A stretch of 13,868 nucleotides of DNA from Actinomycetota bacterium (GTDB lineage Bacteria > Actinomycetota > Thermoleophilia > UBA2241). Positions 6,851 to 13,817 of this stretch are shown here, piece by piece. The DNA lies in assembly GCA_003157715.1 (NCBI GenBank), contig PMKK01000280.1, positions 3,854 to 17,721 on the forward strand. The letters run 5' to 3'. The stretch's first letter is position 1. Every line of letters begins with the position of its first letter. Under the pieces are notes generated by a model. It was not told the origin of the DNA. It did no database searches and saw nothing but the letters and a program-made list of their open reading frames with translations. Position numbers and translations under genes: made by a program.

Positions 6851-8305
6851 CTACGGTTTGATGATGATCGGCATGCCCACCGTGACCATGTCGTAGAGCT
6901 GCTCGACGTCCCATTCGTACATGCGGATGCAGCCGTGCGAGGCATAGGAGCCGATCGAGTAGTCCTCGGAAGCCGGCACGCCGTGGATGCCGACTCCGGA
7001 GAACCCGGTGCCGATCCAGCGCATGCCCACGGGGTTGTTGGGACCGGGCGCGACCGGCTTGGCGCCCGCCGCCCAGGGCGAGTCGGGCGGCGTCCAGGTT
7101 GGGTTCTTGGTCATCCAGACGACGGAGGTGGTGCCGTTGGGCGTGGGGTAGGCCGCCTGGCCGGTCGCCACCGGGTAGGTCTTCTTGAGCTTGCCGTTCA
7201 AATAGAAGTAGAGCCGGTGCGCGGACTGCACGACGACGATACGGCCCGACAGACCACCGAGCATCTGGGGTCCCACGACGCCGTCGACCGGGAGGCCGAT
7301 CGCCGTCTGGAAGCGCTTGACGGCCTTCACGGTGCTCTTGCCGAGCACGCCGCTGATCTTGCCGTGATAGTAGCCCTGCGCGTGCAGCTTGCGCTGCAGC
7401 TCGCGGACGTCGCGGCCGCGGGCGCCGAAGATGAGTGTCGCCTTGCCGAGCTTCTCGGTGCTGTTGACCAGGAAGGTGCGCTTGTCGGTCGTTTTGTGGT
7501 GGCCGAGGTCGGTGGCCGTGACCACCAGCCGGTGAAGACCCTCGGGCAGCTTGTCGAACGGGATCCTGACTTGCGAGGACGCCTTCTGGGTGAGGATGAC
7601 GTGGCCGTCGAGTCTCATTGTGACGGTCGGCCTGCCGGCGGCGTCGGTGGCGATCACGTCGGCCTTGGGGCTGGCGTGCTTTTCGACCTTCGCGAGCCCG
7701 TTGACGGTGAGCTCGGGCGGCGTGGCGTCGACCACCAGGGCGCGCCGCAGGCGGGTGGCGTTGCCGGCCCGGTCGGTGGCCGTGATGGTCAGTCTGGTGG
7801 GTCCGTCGGGGACGGCGAGGCTGAGCGAGAAGCTGCCGTCGGCGTTCGCCCGCGCCTGAGCCCGGTGGGTACCGGCGCTGGCCACCACCGTGGCGCCCGG
7901 TTCGCTCGTGCCGCTGAGCGGCAGGGGGCTGGCCGTCACGACCGAGCCGGCCTGTGCGGCGTGCACGGCGATCGTGGGCGCCACCGTGTCGACCGCGAAG
8001 CGCCAGCTCTTGGAGAGCCGCGGGCGCACGACGTCGGAGGTACGCGCCGTGAGGCTGACCGTGTGGCTGCCCTGAGAGAGATGTCCGGTCGGAAAGTAGA
8101 GGCGACGGGCGGCGCTGCGCACGCTGAGCGTCACATCGCGGCCGTCGAGGCGCACCGCGAGACCGTGCAGATGCTGGGCGCCGGGCACCTCGATCGTGAC
8201 GACGACCGAGTCGCGGGCCTGGTAGGAGCCGGGGCTCGGGGTGACGGCCGAGATGCGCGGAGCGGTGACGAACTCGAACGCGACGAAGACGACCACGACG
8301 GCCAA
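6851..8305 (-). CDS. L,D-transpeptidase (YkuD) with Ig-like and peptidoglycan-binding domains; start codon uncertain
   Basis: The protein has 484 residues from TTG at 8305. Order: membrane anchor (residues 2-14), three Ig-like beta-sandwich repeats (~15-280; TITATDRAGNATR and VVTATDLGHHKT mark repeat ends), a PG_binding_1 domain (~294-354; LQRKLHAQGYY ... AVKRFQ ... VDGVVGPQ) and a YkuD catalytic domain (355-484). Catalytic residues are His441 and Cys459 in SHGCIRM, spaced as in the family. It would act outside the membrane, making 3-3 cross-links or attaching proteins to peptidoglycan stems. The TTG start has no ribosome-binding site. The same frame continues upstream through HHRFRIAAIVAL, giving positive charges before the anchor. 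An ATC codon at 8353 sits six bases after AAGGA, so the true start may be there. A minus-strand TTGACA at 8453-8448 is a possible -35 without a clear -10. Confidence 0.92.
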   Translation of the reverse strand: MAVVVVFVAFEFVTAPRISAVTPSPGSYQARDSVVVTIEVPGAQHLHGLAVRLDGRDVTLSVRSAARRLYFPTGHLSQGSHTVSLTARTSDVVRPRLSKSWRFAVDTVAPTIAVHAAQAGSVVTASPLPLSGTSEPGATVVASAGTHRAQARANADGSFSLSLAVPDGPTRLTITATDRAGNATRLRRALVVDATPPELTVNGLAKVEKHASPKADVIATDAAGRPTVTMRLDGHVILTQKASSQVRIPFDKLPEGLHRLVVTATDLGHHKTTDKRTFLVNSTEKLGKATLIFGARGRDVRELQRKLHAQGYYHGKISGVLGKSTVKAVKRFQTAIGLPVDGVVGPQMLGGLSGRIVVVQSAHRLYFYLNGKLKKTYPVATGQAAYPTPNGTTSVVWMTKNPTWTPPDSPWAAGAKPVAPGPNNPVGMRWIGTGFSGVGIHGVPASEDYSIGSYASHGCIRMYEWDVEQLYDMVTVGMPIIIKP

Positions 8306-8353
8306 GGCGACGATCGCGGCGATTCGAAAGCGATGGTGGGCTGCGATAGAGAT

Positions 8354-8459
8354 CGGCGGTCCTTGGACGTGCGTCTGGACGGACCTTCCAAGGATACAGG
8401 ATTCTCCCGTCGCGCCGTAGTGCCTCTTTGCCGGGTGCGGACGCGGGTGTCAACAGGGT
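8354..8459. promoter_or_regulatory. Divergent promoter region between L,D-transpeptidase and larB
   Basis: About 106 bases separate the probable transpeptidase start from larB. The region holds a minus-strand TTGACA (8453-8448) and an AAGGA site (minus strand, 8364-8360) facing the transpeptidase. No convincing -10 box was seen for either direction. The two units must share this space, so their promoters probably overlap. Confidence 0.35.
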
Positions 8460-9260
8460 ATGCTCACGCTCATGCACGACGACGGACTTCCAGACGACGA
8501 TCTGCGGGCCCTGCTGGCCGGCGTCGCCGCCGGGCGCACGAGTGTCGACGAGGCGGCCGACGGACTCGCTCGTCTCGGCCTCGCCAAGGTCGGCGATTTC
8601 GCGCGCTTAGACCTTGGCCGGGCGCGTCGCAAAGGGGTGCCCGAGATCGTCTTCGGCGACGGCAAGACGGTCGAGCAGTTCGCCGCCATCGTGACCGCGT
8701 TTCTGTCGCGCGCGACGGCGGTCCTGGCCAGCAAGGTGAGTCCCGAACAGGCGGCGGCCGTGACCGCCCCGCCCGACGGCGCCGCCGTCTGGCACGAACG
8801 CGCGCACCTGCTGGTAGTGCACCGCGGCGACCACCGGCCGGCGTCCGTGCGCGGCGTCGTCGGCGTGCTGGCGGGCGGCACGAGCGACACGGGGGTCGCC
8901 GACGAAGCGGCCATCGTCTGTCGCGAGATGGGCGCCGAGGTGCTCACCGCCTACGACGTCGGCGTGGCCGGCGTCCACAGGCTGGCGGCGCCGCTGCGCG
9001 AGATGATGGCGGCCGGCGCCGGCGCCCTGGTCGTGGCCGCCGGCATGGAAGGCGCGCTGCCTTCGGTGGTCTGCGGGCTCGTCGAAGTGCCGGTCATCGG
9101 CCTGCCGGTCGCGACCGGCTACGGGCTCGGCGGGCGCGGCGAGGCGGCGCTGCTGGGCATGCTGCAGAGCTGTTCGCCGGGGCTCACGGTCGTCAACATC
9201 GGGAACGGCGTCGGGGCCGGCGTGACGGCCGCCCTGATCGCTCGCGGGGCGGCACGATGA
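8460..9260 (+). CDS. larB: LarB: pyridinium-3,5-biscarboxylic acid mononucleotide synthase
   Basis: LarB carboxylates nicotinic acid adenine dinucleotide and hydrolyses the product, the first step to the nickel-pincer nucleotide cofactor of lactate racemase. The 266-residue length is normal. Family motifs are LDLGRARRKGVPEIVFGDGKTVEQ near 50-73, VGVLAGGTSDTGVADEAA near 138-155, YDVGVAGVHRL, GMEGALPSVVCGLVEVPVIGLP, and a conserved Cys about residue 238 in QSCSPG before VVNIGNGVGAG. The PurE-like C-terminal domain explains older names such as NCAIR-mutase-related protein. Start: ATG at 8460 is used, but ATG at 8472 is an alternative and neither has a clear ribosome-binding site. Its stop overlaps the next gene's start (ATGA). 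No larC, larE or lactate racemase gene is in the window. Confidence 0.92.
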   Translation: MLTLMHDDGLPDDDLRALLAGVAAGRTSVDEAADGLARLGLAKVGDFARLDLGRARRKGVPEIVFGDGKTVEQFAAIVTAFLSRATAVLASKVSPEQAAAVTAPPDGAAVWHERAHLLVVHRGDHRPASVRGVVGVLAGGTSDTGVADEAAIVCREMGAEVLTAYDVGVAGVHRLAAPLREMMAAGAGALVVAAGMEGALPSVVCGLVEVPVIGLPVATGYGLGGRGEAALLGMLQSCSPGLTVVNIGNGVGAGVTAALIARGAAR

Positions 9261-9724
9261 GGCAGCTCGCCCTGATCCTGCGCGACCGTCGCGAAGAGCT
9301 TCACGCCGGCTGGATCGCCCTGCTGAAGGGCACCGTCGGCGCCGAGTACCTCGACTTGCTGGCGAGCGCCCTGGGGGTGCGGCTCGTGCGCCGCATCGTC
9401 GACGACATGGTGACGCTGTCGCAGGCCGAAGCCTACGAGGTGCCGGGCATCATCCGCCGCATCGAAAAGGAGACCGCGAGCGACGCCGCGCGCCGGGGTG
9501 CGCTCGGCTTCGAGCTGATGGACGTGGTCGCCGGCTTGCAGCAGGTGCGCGCGGCCATCTGGAAGGTGCTGATCGACGCGCTCGTGGTCGGCGACCTGCC
9601 GTCGTTCGGAGAGACCATGGACGAGATGCAGCAGCTCGACGGCTTCATGGACCTGCTGGTGCGTGTCGAGGTGCGGGGTTTTCTCGAGGGTCGCGGGCGA
9701 CCTTCGACCGACGACGACTGGTGA
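9257..9724 (+). CDS. Small helical protein resembling the RsbRD N-terminal sensor domain
   Basis: This 155-residue protein starts at ATG 9257 inside the larB stop (ATGA overlap), so translation is coupled. The opening LALILRDRREELHAGWIALLKG, with Trp19, followed by LLASALGVRLVRRIVDDMV, has the pattern of the RsbRD_N (RsbT co-antagonist N-terminal) helical domain. Later segments (FELMDVVAGLQQVRAAIWKVLIDALV and the acidic tail STDDDW) also read as helices. It lacks any STAS or enzymatic domain, unlike full RsbR proteins, and has no signal or membrane segment. Family assignment is from pattern only. Its role with LarB, or in stress signalling, is unknown. Confidence 0.7.
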   Translation: MRQLALILRDRREELHAGWIALLKGTVGAEYLDLLASALGVRLVRRIVDDMVTLSQAEAYEVPGIIRRIEKETASDAARRGALGFELMDVVAGLQQVRAAIWKVLIDALVVGDLPSFGETMDEMQQLDGFMDLLVRVEVRGFLEGRGRPSTDDDW

Positions 9725-9784
9725 GCACGGGCTCGCCTCTGCGGCCCTGGCGCGGCTAGGCCGTTCCCGAAGAGCCGCCGCGGA

Positions 9785-10210
9785 TCAGCTGTTGGTCTGG
9801 GTCGACTTGGGGTTCAGCAGCCGGTGAAACCACGATCCGATACCCCACGGCAGCTTCTCGAAGTAGTGGAACACGTAGGTATGGGGCTGCGTGGTGGCGG
9901 TGATCGTGACCGTCGCCTGCGAGGGCCCCTGGGTCGACTGCTGCAGCGTGCTGTGGGCCTTCAGCAGCACCGCGCTGTGGATCTTCAGAAAGGTCGAGGC
10001 GCTCTGCATCGCCATGGCCGGACTCTCGGTCTGGACGAAGGTCGAGAGTGCCTGGTCGGCGGCGTCAGAGGCGTTCTGTCGCACGCCCATCGAGGCGTGG
10101 ACGACCGCGACGGCGTCGAGCACCAGCACACCCACGATGACGAACACCGCGGCATAGAACACGACCCCACGGAGAAAGCCGTCCTGTCGACGCCAGCGGG
10201 AGATACCCAC
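9785..10210 (-). CDS. Hypothetical single-pass membrane protein, TadE/TadG-like
   Basis: This 141-residue protein has a basic N-terminus (ISRWRRQDGFLRG), one hydrophobic segment (VVFYAAVFVIVGVLVLDAVAVV, ~17-38) and then VRQNASDAADQAL. That post-membrane pattern resembles TadE/TadG pilus-assembly proteins, where a helix rich in Ala and Asp follows the anchor. The remainder is a predicted extracytoplasmic domain with no recognised motif. Start: GTG at 10210 with GGAGG six bases upstream. It lies 128 bases downstream of the PP2C phosphatase gene on the same strand. No other tad/flp gene is in the window, so a pilus role is unproven. Confidence 0.75.
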   Translation of the reverse strand: MGISRWRRQDGFLRGVVFYAAVFVIVGVLVLDAVAVVHASMGVRQNASDAADQALSTFVQTESPAMAMQSASTFLKIHSAVLLKAHSTLQQSTQGPSQATVTITATTQPHTYVFHYFEKLPWGIGSWFHRLLNPKSTQTNS

Positions 10211-10338
10211 GGTGATCCTCCGGTCAGTCCTTGGCGATTCTGCCACGTATCGTCTCTCTATCGGCGCGCCTGCCCGACTGCTGTAGCACTTTGTCTCGGA
10301 TGTCGCCGACGGAGTCCTTCGCCGCGCCGGTCGGTGCC

Positions 10339-11241
10339 TCACTTACGCCGGATGAGCACGAGGGCGACGTCGTCGGCCGGCGGGCGCCCGCCGAACGCGG
10401 TGGCGTCGTCGACCAGGCCCCGGAGCAGCGCGGCGCCCGGCAGGCCGCGCAGCTCGGCGAGGGCCTGGTCGAGGCGCGCGTCTTCGTAGAAACGGTGGGC
10501 GGCGTCGCGTACGTCGGAGAGCCCGTCGGTGTAGAGCAGCAGGGCGTCTCCGGGGCTCAGCTCGACGTAGTCGGTGGGCAGCGCCTGAAGCTCGGCCTCC
10601 TCGGTGACGCCGAGGGCCGGGTTGCCGAACAGCAGCGGCCGTTCGATGTGGTCGCGGCGGACGACGATGGGGCTCGGGTGTCCGGCGGTGGCGAGGCCGA
10701 CCGTGCCGCTGCGGGCGTCGACGGAAGCGATGCAGACGGTGACGAAGTCGTGCGGCTCGTGAGGCACGGCAAGCAGGGCGTTGTGGATGTCGCGCAGCGC
10801 CTCGCCGGGCAGCAGGGGCCAGCGCTGCGCGGCGAGCATCGCCCGCACGAGGTACTTGGCCATGAGCGCCCGGGCCGCCGCCCCGACCCCCTTGCCGCGC
10901 ACGTCGCCGAGCGTCACCACGAACTGGGCGAGCCCGCTCTGGGTGAAGAAGTCGATGAAGTCGCCGCCGAAGCCGTCGATCTCGCCGGTCCCCGCCCGCT
11001 CGTCGCCGCCGCGCGTACGGTAGAGAGTCGCGATCTCGAGCCCCGCCAGCTCGGGCGGTTCGCCCGGGCCGAGCAGCTTGCGAAAGTCCGAGATGAGGCG
11101 CCGCACGGCGTCGGGCGCCAGGTTTCCGCCGCTCGCCTCGGACGCCAGGTGCCCACCGCTCGCCTCGGCCGCGCCCAGCGGCCCGTCTGCCACTTTCGGC
11201 GCCTCATGTTCCACCTTCAGCCGTTCGTCTTCGGGGCTCAT
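10339..11241 (-). CDS. SpoIIE/RsbU-type PP2C serine phosphatase, no sensor domain
   Basis: This 300-residue protein has the PP2C (SpoIIE) domain from about residue 65 to the end. All metal-binding motifs are present: GFGGDF with Asp94, LGDVRGKG with Asp113, TAGHPSP, LLLYTDGLSDVRD and the terminal ADDVALVLIRR. It should dephosphorylate STAS antagonists in partner-switching pathways. The first ~60 residues are low-complexity and contain a duplicated EASGG-x-LA unit (27-base DNA repeat at 11113-11166) rather than a PAS, GAF or response-regulator domain, so any input must come through another protein. Start: ATG at 11241 overlaps the gatD stop (ATGA), placing it in the murT-gatD operon. A possible substrate is the STAS protein at 4208-4558. 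Confidence 0.92.
   Translation of the reverse strand: MSPEDERLKVEHEAPKVADGPLGAAEASGGHLASEASGGNLAPDAVRRLISDFRKLLGPGEPPELAGLEIATLYRTRGGDERAGTGEIDGFGGDFIDFFTQSGLAQFVVTLGDVRGKGVGAAARALMAKYLVRAMLAAQRWPLLPGEALRDIHNALLAVPHEPHDFVTVCIASVDARSGTVGLATAGHPSPIVVRRDHIERPLLFGNPALGVTEEAELQALPTDYVELSPGDALLLYTDGLSDVRDAAHRFYEDARLDQALAELRGLPGAALLRGLVDDATAFGGRPPADDVALVLIRRK
11113..11166. repeat. 27-base tandem duplication inside the phosphatase gene
   Basis: Two adjacent 27-base copies (11113-11139 and 11140-11166) differ at four positions. They encode EASGGHLAS and EASGGNLAP in the N-terminal linker of the phosphatase. The reading frame is kept. Confidence 0.7.
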
Positions 11242-12212
11242 CGCCGCTTCTCCGGCCGCGCCGCGCCGCGCCGGTGTCCGCGCCGGGCCGCGTCGCGCTC
11301 GGCGACCAGCACGGCCTCGTGCTGGGCGGCATCCTCGCGGGGGTGCGGCAGGGGCGCGAGCGCGCCACCGCCGGCGTGCTCGAGAGCCTCGGCCAGCAGG
11401 TGGTCGGTCAGCCAGGCGTTCTTGGGCAGCACCGGGCCGTGAAGATAGGTGGCGATCACCCTGCCGGCGCGTACTCCCTCGCCGCCGTCGGTGCCGTTGT
11501 TGCCAAAGCCGCAGCGCACGCGCCCCAGGGGCCGCGCCGCGCCGAGGAAGGTGCGGCCGCCGTGGTTTTCGAAGCCGACGAGGAGGTGCGACGCGTCGCC
11601 CCCGGTCTGGCTGACCTCGAGCCGGTCGTCGTCGGGCCCCCCGCCGGTGCCGCTGCCCCCGCCGGTGCCGCTGCCCCCGCCGGTGCTGTCCCCGCCGCTG
11701 CCGTCGTCGAGGCCGCCGAGGCCGCAGACGTCGGCCACGACATTGCCGATCAGGCGCCATTCGCCCGGCTTGGCGGCCAGGGTCTCGAGGTCGAGCAAAC
11801 CGAGGCCGGCCAGCTCGCTGCCGTCGGCGGCCACATAGCGGCGGCCCAGGAGCTGCAGCCCGGCGCAGACGGCAAACACGACGGCACCGTCGGCGATCAC
11901 GGCGGCAAGCCAGGGCCGCAGCCGGGCCAGATCGGCGGCCAGCGCCTGCTGGACGCGGTCCTGGCCGCCGCCCATGAAGACGAGATCGCAGCGGGCCGGC
12001 GGCTCGTCGCCGCGCTCCACCGCGTGCCACTTCAGAGACAGTCCGCGCAGCGCGGCCCGGCGGGTCAGGGCGGCGACGTTGCCGCGGTCGCCGTAGGTGT
12101 TCATGGTCGTGGGATAGAGGTGGACCGCGTCGAGGACGACGGCGGGGCCAGAGAGTGCCGAGGAGGCCGGTGTGGTGAGCGCGGCCTCGGTCGTGTCGCC
12201 GGCGCTGGTCAC
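11238..12212 (-). CDS. gatD: GatD: lipid II isoglutaminyl synthase, glutamine amidotransferase subunit
   Basis: GatD is a class-I (CobB/CobQ-like) glutaminase that supplies ammonia to MurT, which amidates D-Glu of the lipid II stem to D-isoglutamine. Evidence: HLYPTTMNTYGDRGNV (31-46), MGGGQDRVQ (80-88), nucleophile Cys116 in FAVCAGLQLLG, LLVGFENHGGRT (210-221) and catalytic His258 in ATYLHGPVLPKNAWL. At 324 residues it is longer than the ~240 typical of the family. The excess is a ~22-residue N-terminal lead, a Gly/Ser/Thr-rich insert at ~166-196 and a longer C-terminal tail. GTG at 12212 overlaps the murT stop (GTGA), and the stop overlaps the phosphatase start, so all three are translationally coupled. 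Confidence 0.95.
   Translation of the reverse strand: MTSAGDTTEAALTTPASSALSGPAVVLDAVHLYPTTMNTYGDRGNVAALTRRAALRGLSLKWHAVERGDEPPARCDLVFMGGGQDRVQQALAADLARLRPWLAAVIADGAVVFAVCAGLQLLGRRYVAADGSELAGLGLLDLETLAAKPGEWRLIGNVVADVCGLGGLDDGSGGDSTGGGSGTGGGSGTGGGPDDDRLEVSQTGGDASHLLVGFENHGGRTFLGAARPLGRVRCGFGNNGTDGGEGVRAGRVIATYLHGPVLPKNAWLTDHLLAEALEHAGGGALAPLPHPREDAAQHEAVLVAERDAARRGHRRGAARPEKRR
11641..11692. repeat. 18-base tandem repeat encoding the Gly-rich insert of GatD
   Basis: Two exact 18-base copies (11641-11658 and 11659-11676) are followed by a partial, diverged third copy (11677-11692). On the gene strand they encode repeated GGGSGT units. The length is a multiple of three, so copy-number change would keep the frame. 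Confidence 0.75.
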
Positions 12213-13540
12213 TGGCGGACCTCCTTCCAGCCCGTGAGCGCGCCGCGGACCTCCTTGAGAGCGGTATAGGTCGGCAACAGATAGACGGCGCGCGCCCCTC
12301 GCCCGGCCGCGAGCTCGAGCGCGGCGCTCACGGAGTCGACGCTGACGAGCGCCTCGTCGGGTACCCCCGCGTAGCTCAGCCGCAGCGCCATCTCGTGCTT
12401 GCGCGTGCCGCTCGTCACGATCAGGGCGGCCTCCGGCAGCAGTTCCTCCATGTCGGCGTCCCAGATCCACGAGATGTCACGGCCGTCGGCGATGTTGTCG
12501 TTCAACACGAACACGAGTGCCTTCTCGCCCGGCACCTCGTTCAGGGCGCGCAGCGTCTGGTTCATGCCGGCCGGGTTCTTGACGAGGTTGACCTGCACCG
12601 CCGTGTCGCCACGAGTCACGAGGCTCCAGCGGCCGAAGACCGGCTGATAGGCCGAAAGCGAGCGCAGCGCGGCTGCCGGGTCGATCCCGAGCCGCTGGCT
12701 GAGGGCCACGGCGCCCACGGCGTTATAGACGTTGTGCAGGCCGGGCACGCGCAGGCGGAGCCTGCCGGCGGCGGCGGCGGCGAGCGTCGCCTCCGCGTGT
12801 CCCTCGACGGTGGCGAGGTCGCGCGCCTCGAGGTCGCGCGGCGGCCGGGCGAAGCTGCACGATGGGCAGCGGTAGTCGCCCAGCTGCGACAGCCAGCGCG
12901 ACGAGTACTCGAGCGTGGTCGCGCAGCGCGGGCAGATGGCGACGTCGCTGACCTCGTGGTCGGCGCGCCCATCGCGTACGTCGACGCCGAAGAAGACCGT
13001 CTCGCAGCCGGACTCCTGGGCGACCCAGGTGACCAGCGGATCGTCGGCGTTGGCGACCAGTACCGACGAGCTCAGGCGGCGCAGCACGTCGAGCCAGCCT
13101 TCGGCCAGGCGGTTGACCTCGCCGTAGCGGTCGAGCTGGTCGCGGAACAGGTTCGTCAGAACGACGACTCGCGGCGCCCCCAGCAGGCCGATGGCCGTGG
13201 GCACGATCGCCTCGTCGATCTCGAGCAGCGCGAACGGCGCTGCCGGGCGTCGCGAAAAGGCCGTGGCGATGCCCGAGAGCAGGTTGGCGCCCTCGCTGTT
13301 GGTGACGAAGTCGCGGCCGGCGTCGGTCAGGGCGCCGGCCGCCATGTTGGCGGTCGTCGTCTTGCCGTTCGTGCCGGTGACGATCGCGAAACCCCTGGTG
13401 AGCCGGCGACCGTGGCTTGTCAGGTAGCCGGGAAAGAGGGCGTTGGCGACTTTGCCCGGCATGCTGCTCGCCTGGCCGGCGCCGCTCAGGCGCACGGCGG
13501 CGGCTACGGACCGGGCGGTGAGGCGGGGAAGGAGCTCCAT
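12209..13540 (-). CDS. murT: MurT: Mur ligase-like lipid II isoglutaminyl synthase subunit
   Basis: MurT is the ATP-dependent synthetase half of the complex that amidates alpha-carboxyl D-Glu of lipid II, using ammonia from GatD. From ATG 13540 (443 residues) the features are: Mur-ligase P-loop TGTNGKTTT (55-63), NSEGANLLSG (~81-90), LEIDEA, TNLFRDQLDRYGE (~129-141), and a zinc ribbon with Cys203, Cys206, Cys225 and Cys228. The middle domain has PGLHNVYNAVGA, and the C-terminal DUF1727 region has KNPAGMNQ and DGRDISWIWDAD, including the Asp implicated in catalysis. ATG 13540 has GAGG six bases upstream; ATG 13552 would add four residues but lacks a ribosome-binding site. The length before the P-loop matches the family with the shorter start. 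Confidence 0.95.
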   Translation of the reverse strand: MELLPRLTARSVAAAVRLSGAGQASSMPGKVANALFPGYLTSHGRRLTRGFAIVTGTNGKTTTANMAAGALTDAGRDFVTNSEGANLLSGIATAFSRRPAAPFALLEIDEAIVPTAIGLLGAPRVVVLTNLFRDQLDRYGEVNRLAEGWLDVLRRLSSSVLVANADDPLVTWVAQESGCETVFFGVDVRDGRADHEVSDVAICPRCATTLEYSSRWLSQLGDYRCPSCSFARPPRDLEARDLATVEGHAEATLAAAAAGRLRLRVPGLHNVYNAVGAVALSQRLGIDPAAALRSLSAYQPVFGRWSLVTRGDTAVQVNLVKNPAGMNQTLRALNEVPGEKALVFVLNDNIADGRDISWIWDADMEELLPEAALIVTSGTRKHEMALRLSYAGVPDEALVSVDSVSAALELAAGRGARAVYLLPTYTALKEVRGALTGWKEVRQ

Positions 13541-13550
13541 GTCGGGCCTC

Positions 13551-13556
13551 ATGATA
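13551..13556 (-). promoter_or_regulatory. Candidate -10 box upstream of murT
   Basis: The minus strand reads TATCAT (five of six matches to TATAAT), the only AT-rich hexamer in the gap. Transcription would begin close to the ATG at 13540, which is compatible with that start but not with ATG 13552. No -35 match is seen; the 10-base repeats occupy that area. Confidence 0.25.
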
Positions 13557-13559
13557 CTC

Positions 13560-13599
13560 GATGCGCTGCGATGCGCCGCGATGCGCCGCGATGCGTCGC
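13560..13599. repeat. Four tandem 10-base repeats upstream of murT
   Basis: The unit GATGCGCCGC occurs four times end to end at 13560, 13570, 13580 and 13590, the middle two exact and the outer two with one change each (GATGCGCTGC, GATGCGTCGC). The period is about one helical turn. The array fills most of the 76-base gap between murT and the upstream membrane-protein gene. The same unit also appears once at 1512-1521 upstream of the S9 peptidase gene. Confidence 0.7.
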
Positions 13600-13616
13600 T
13601 CGGGCGCGAGCGTTCG

Positions 13617-13817
13617 TCAGGTGACGTGGTCGGGCAGAAGAGAGCCGAACAAGGCCTGCACGACGAGGGCGATGATACAGAGCAGCACCGCGGTCGAGAA
13701 ACTAAAGCCGAACACCAGCACGAGGACCGCCATCACGGCGGCCCACAGCAGCGTGCGGGGAAGAAAGTCGCGCAGCAGGCGGCGGCGAAAGCCCAGCCAG
13801 GCAAGCTGGCGGCCCAT
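13617..13817 (-). CDS. Small two-helix membrane protein of unknown function, possibly truncated at the window edge
   Basis: From ATG 13817 this is a 66-residue protein. It has a basic amphipathic start (GRQLAWLGFRRRLLRDFLPR), then two hydrophobic segments (LLWAAVMAVLVLVFGF and STAVLLCIIALVVQALFG) and a short tail, DHVT. No family was recognised. The frame is open to base 13868, where a TTG lies, so the gene may begin at or beyond the edge. GAGGAG lies 12 bases before ATG 13817, further than usual. It is on the same strand as murT, 76 bases upstream, and could be the first gene of that operon. Confidence 0.55.
   Translation of the reverse strand: MGRQLAWLGFRRRLLRDFLPRTLLWAAVMAVLVLVFGFSFSTAVLLCIIALVVQALFGSLLPDHVT

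Noticed and set aside
6665..9724. A 1019-codon plus-strand open frame
   Set aside because: Most of it is antisense to the DUF1015 and L,D-transpeptidase genes or in a wrong frame of larB. Only its last 155 codons, from ATG 9257, make a plausible protein.
9725..9784. Terminator between the convergent larB unit and TadE-like gene
   Set aside because: Only a weak CGGCC/GGCCG pairing with a long loop and no T-run was seen.
10339..12470. Longer upstream extensions of the phosphatase and gatD frames
   Set aside because: The extensions run through gatD and murT coding sequence in the wrong frame. Overlapping ATGA and GTGA starts and the family N-termini fix the real starts.
12395..13624. A 409-codon plus-strand open frame opposite murT
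   Set aside because: The minus strand carries all MurT motifs; the plus frame has shadow composition only.
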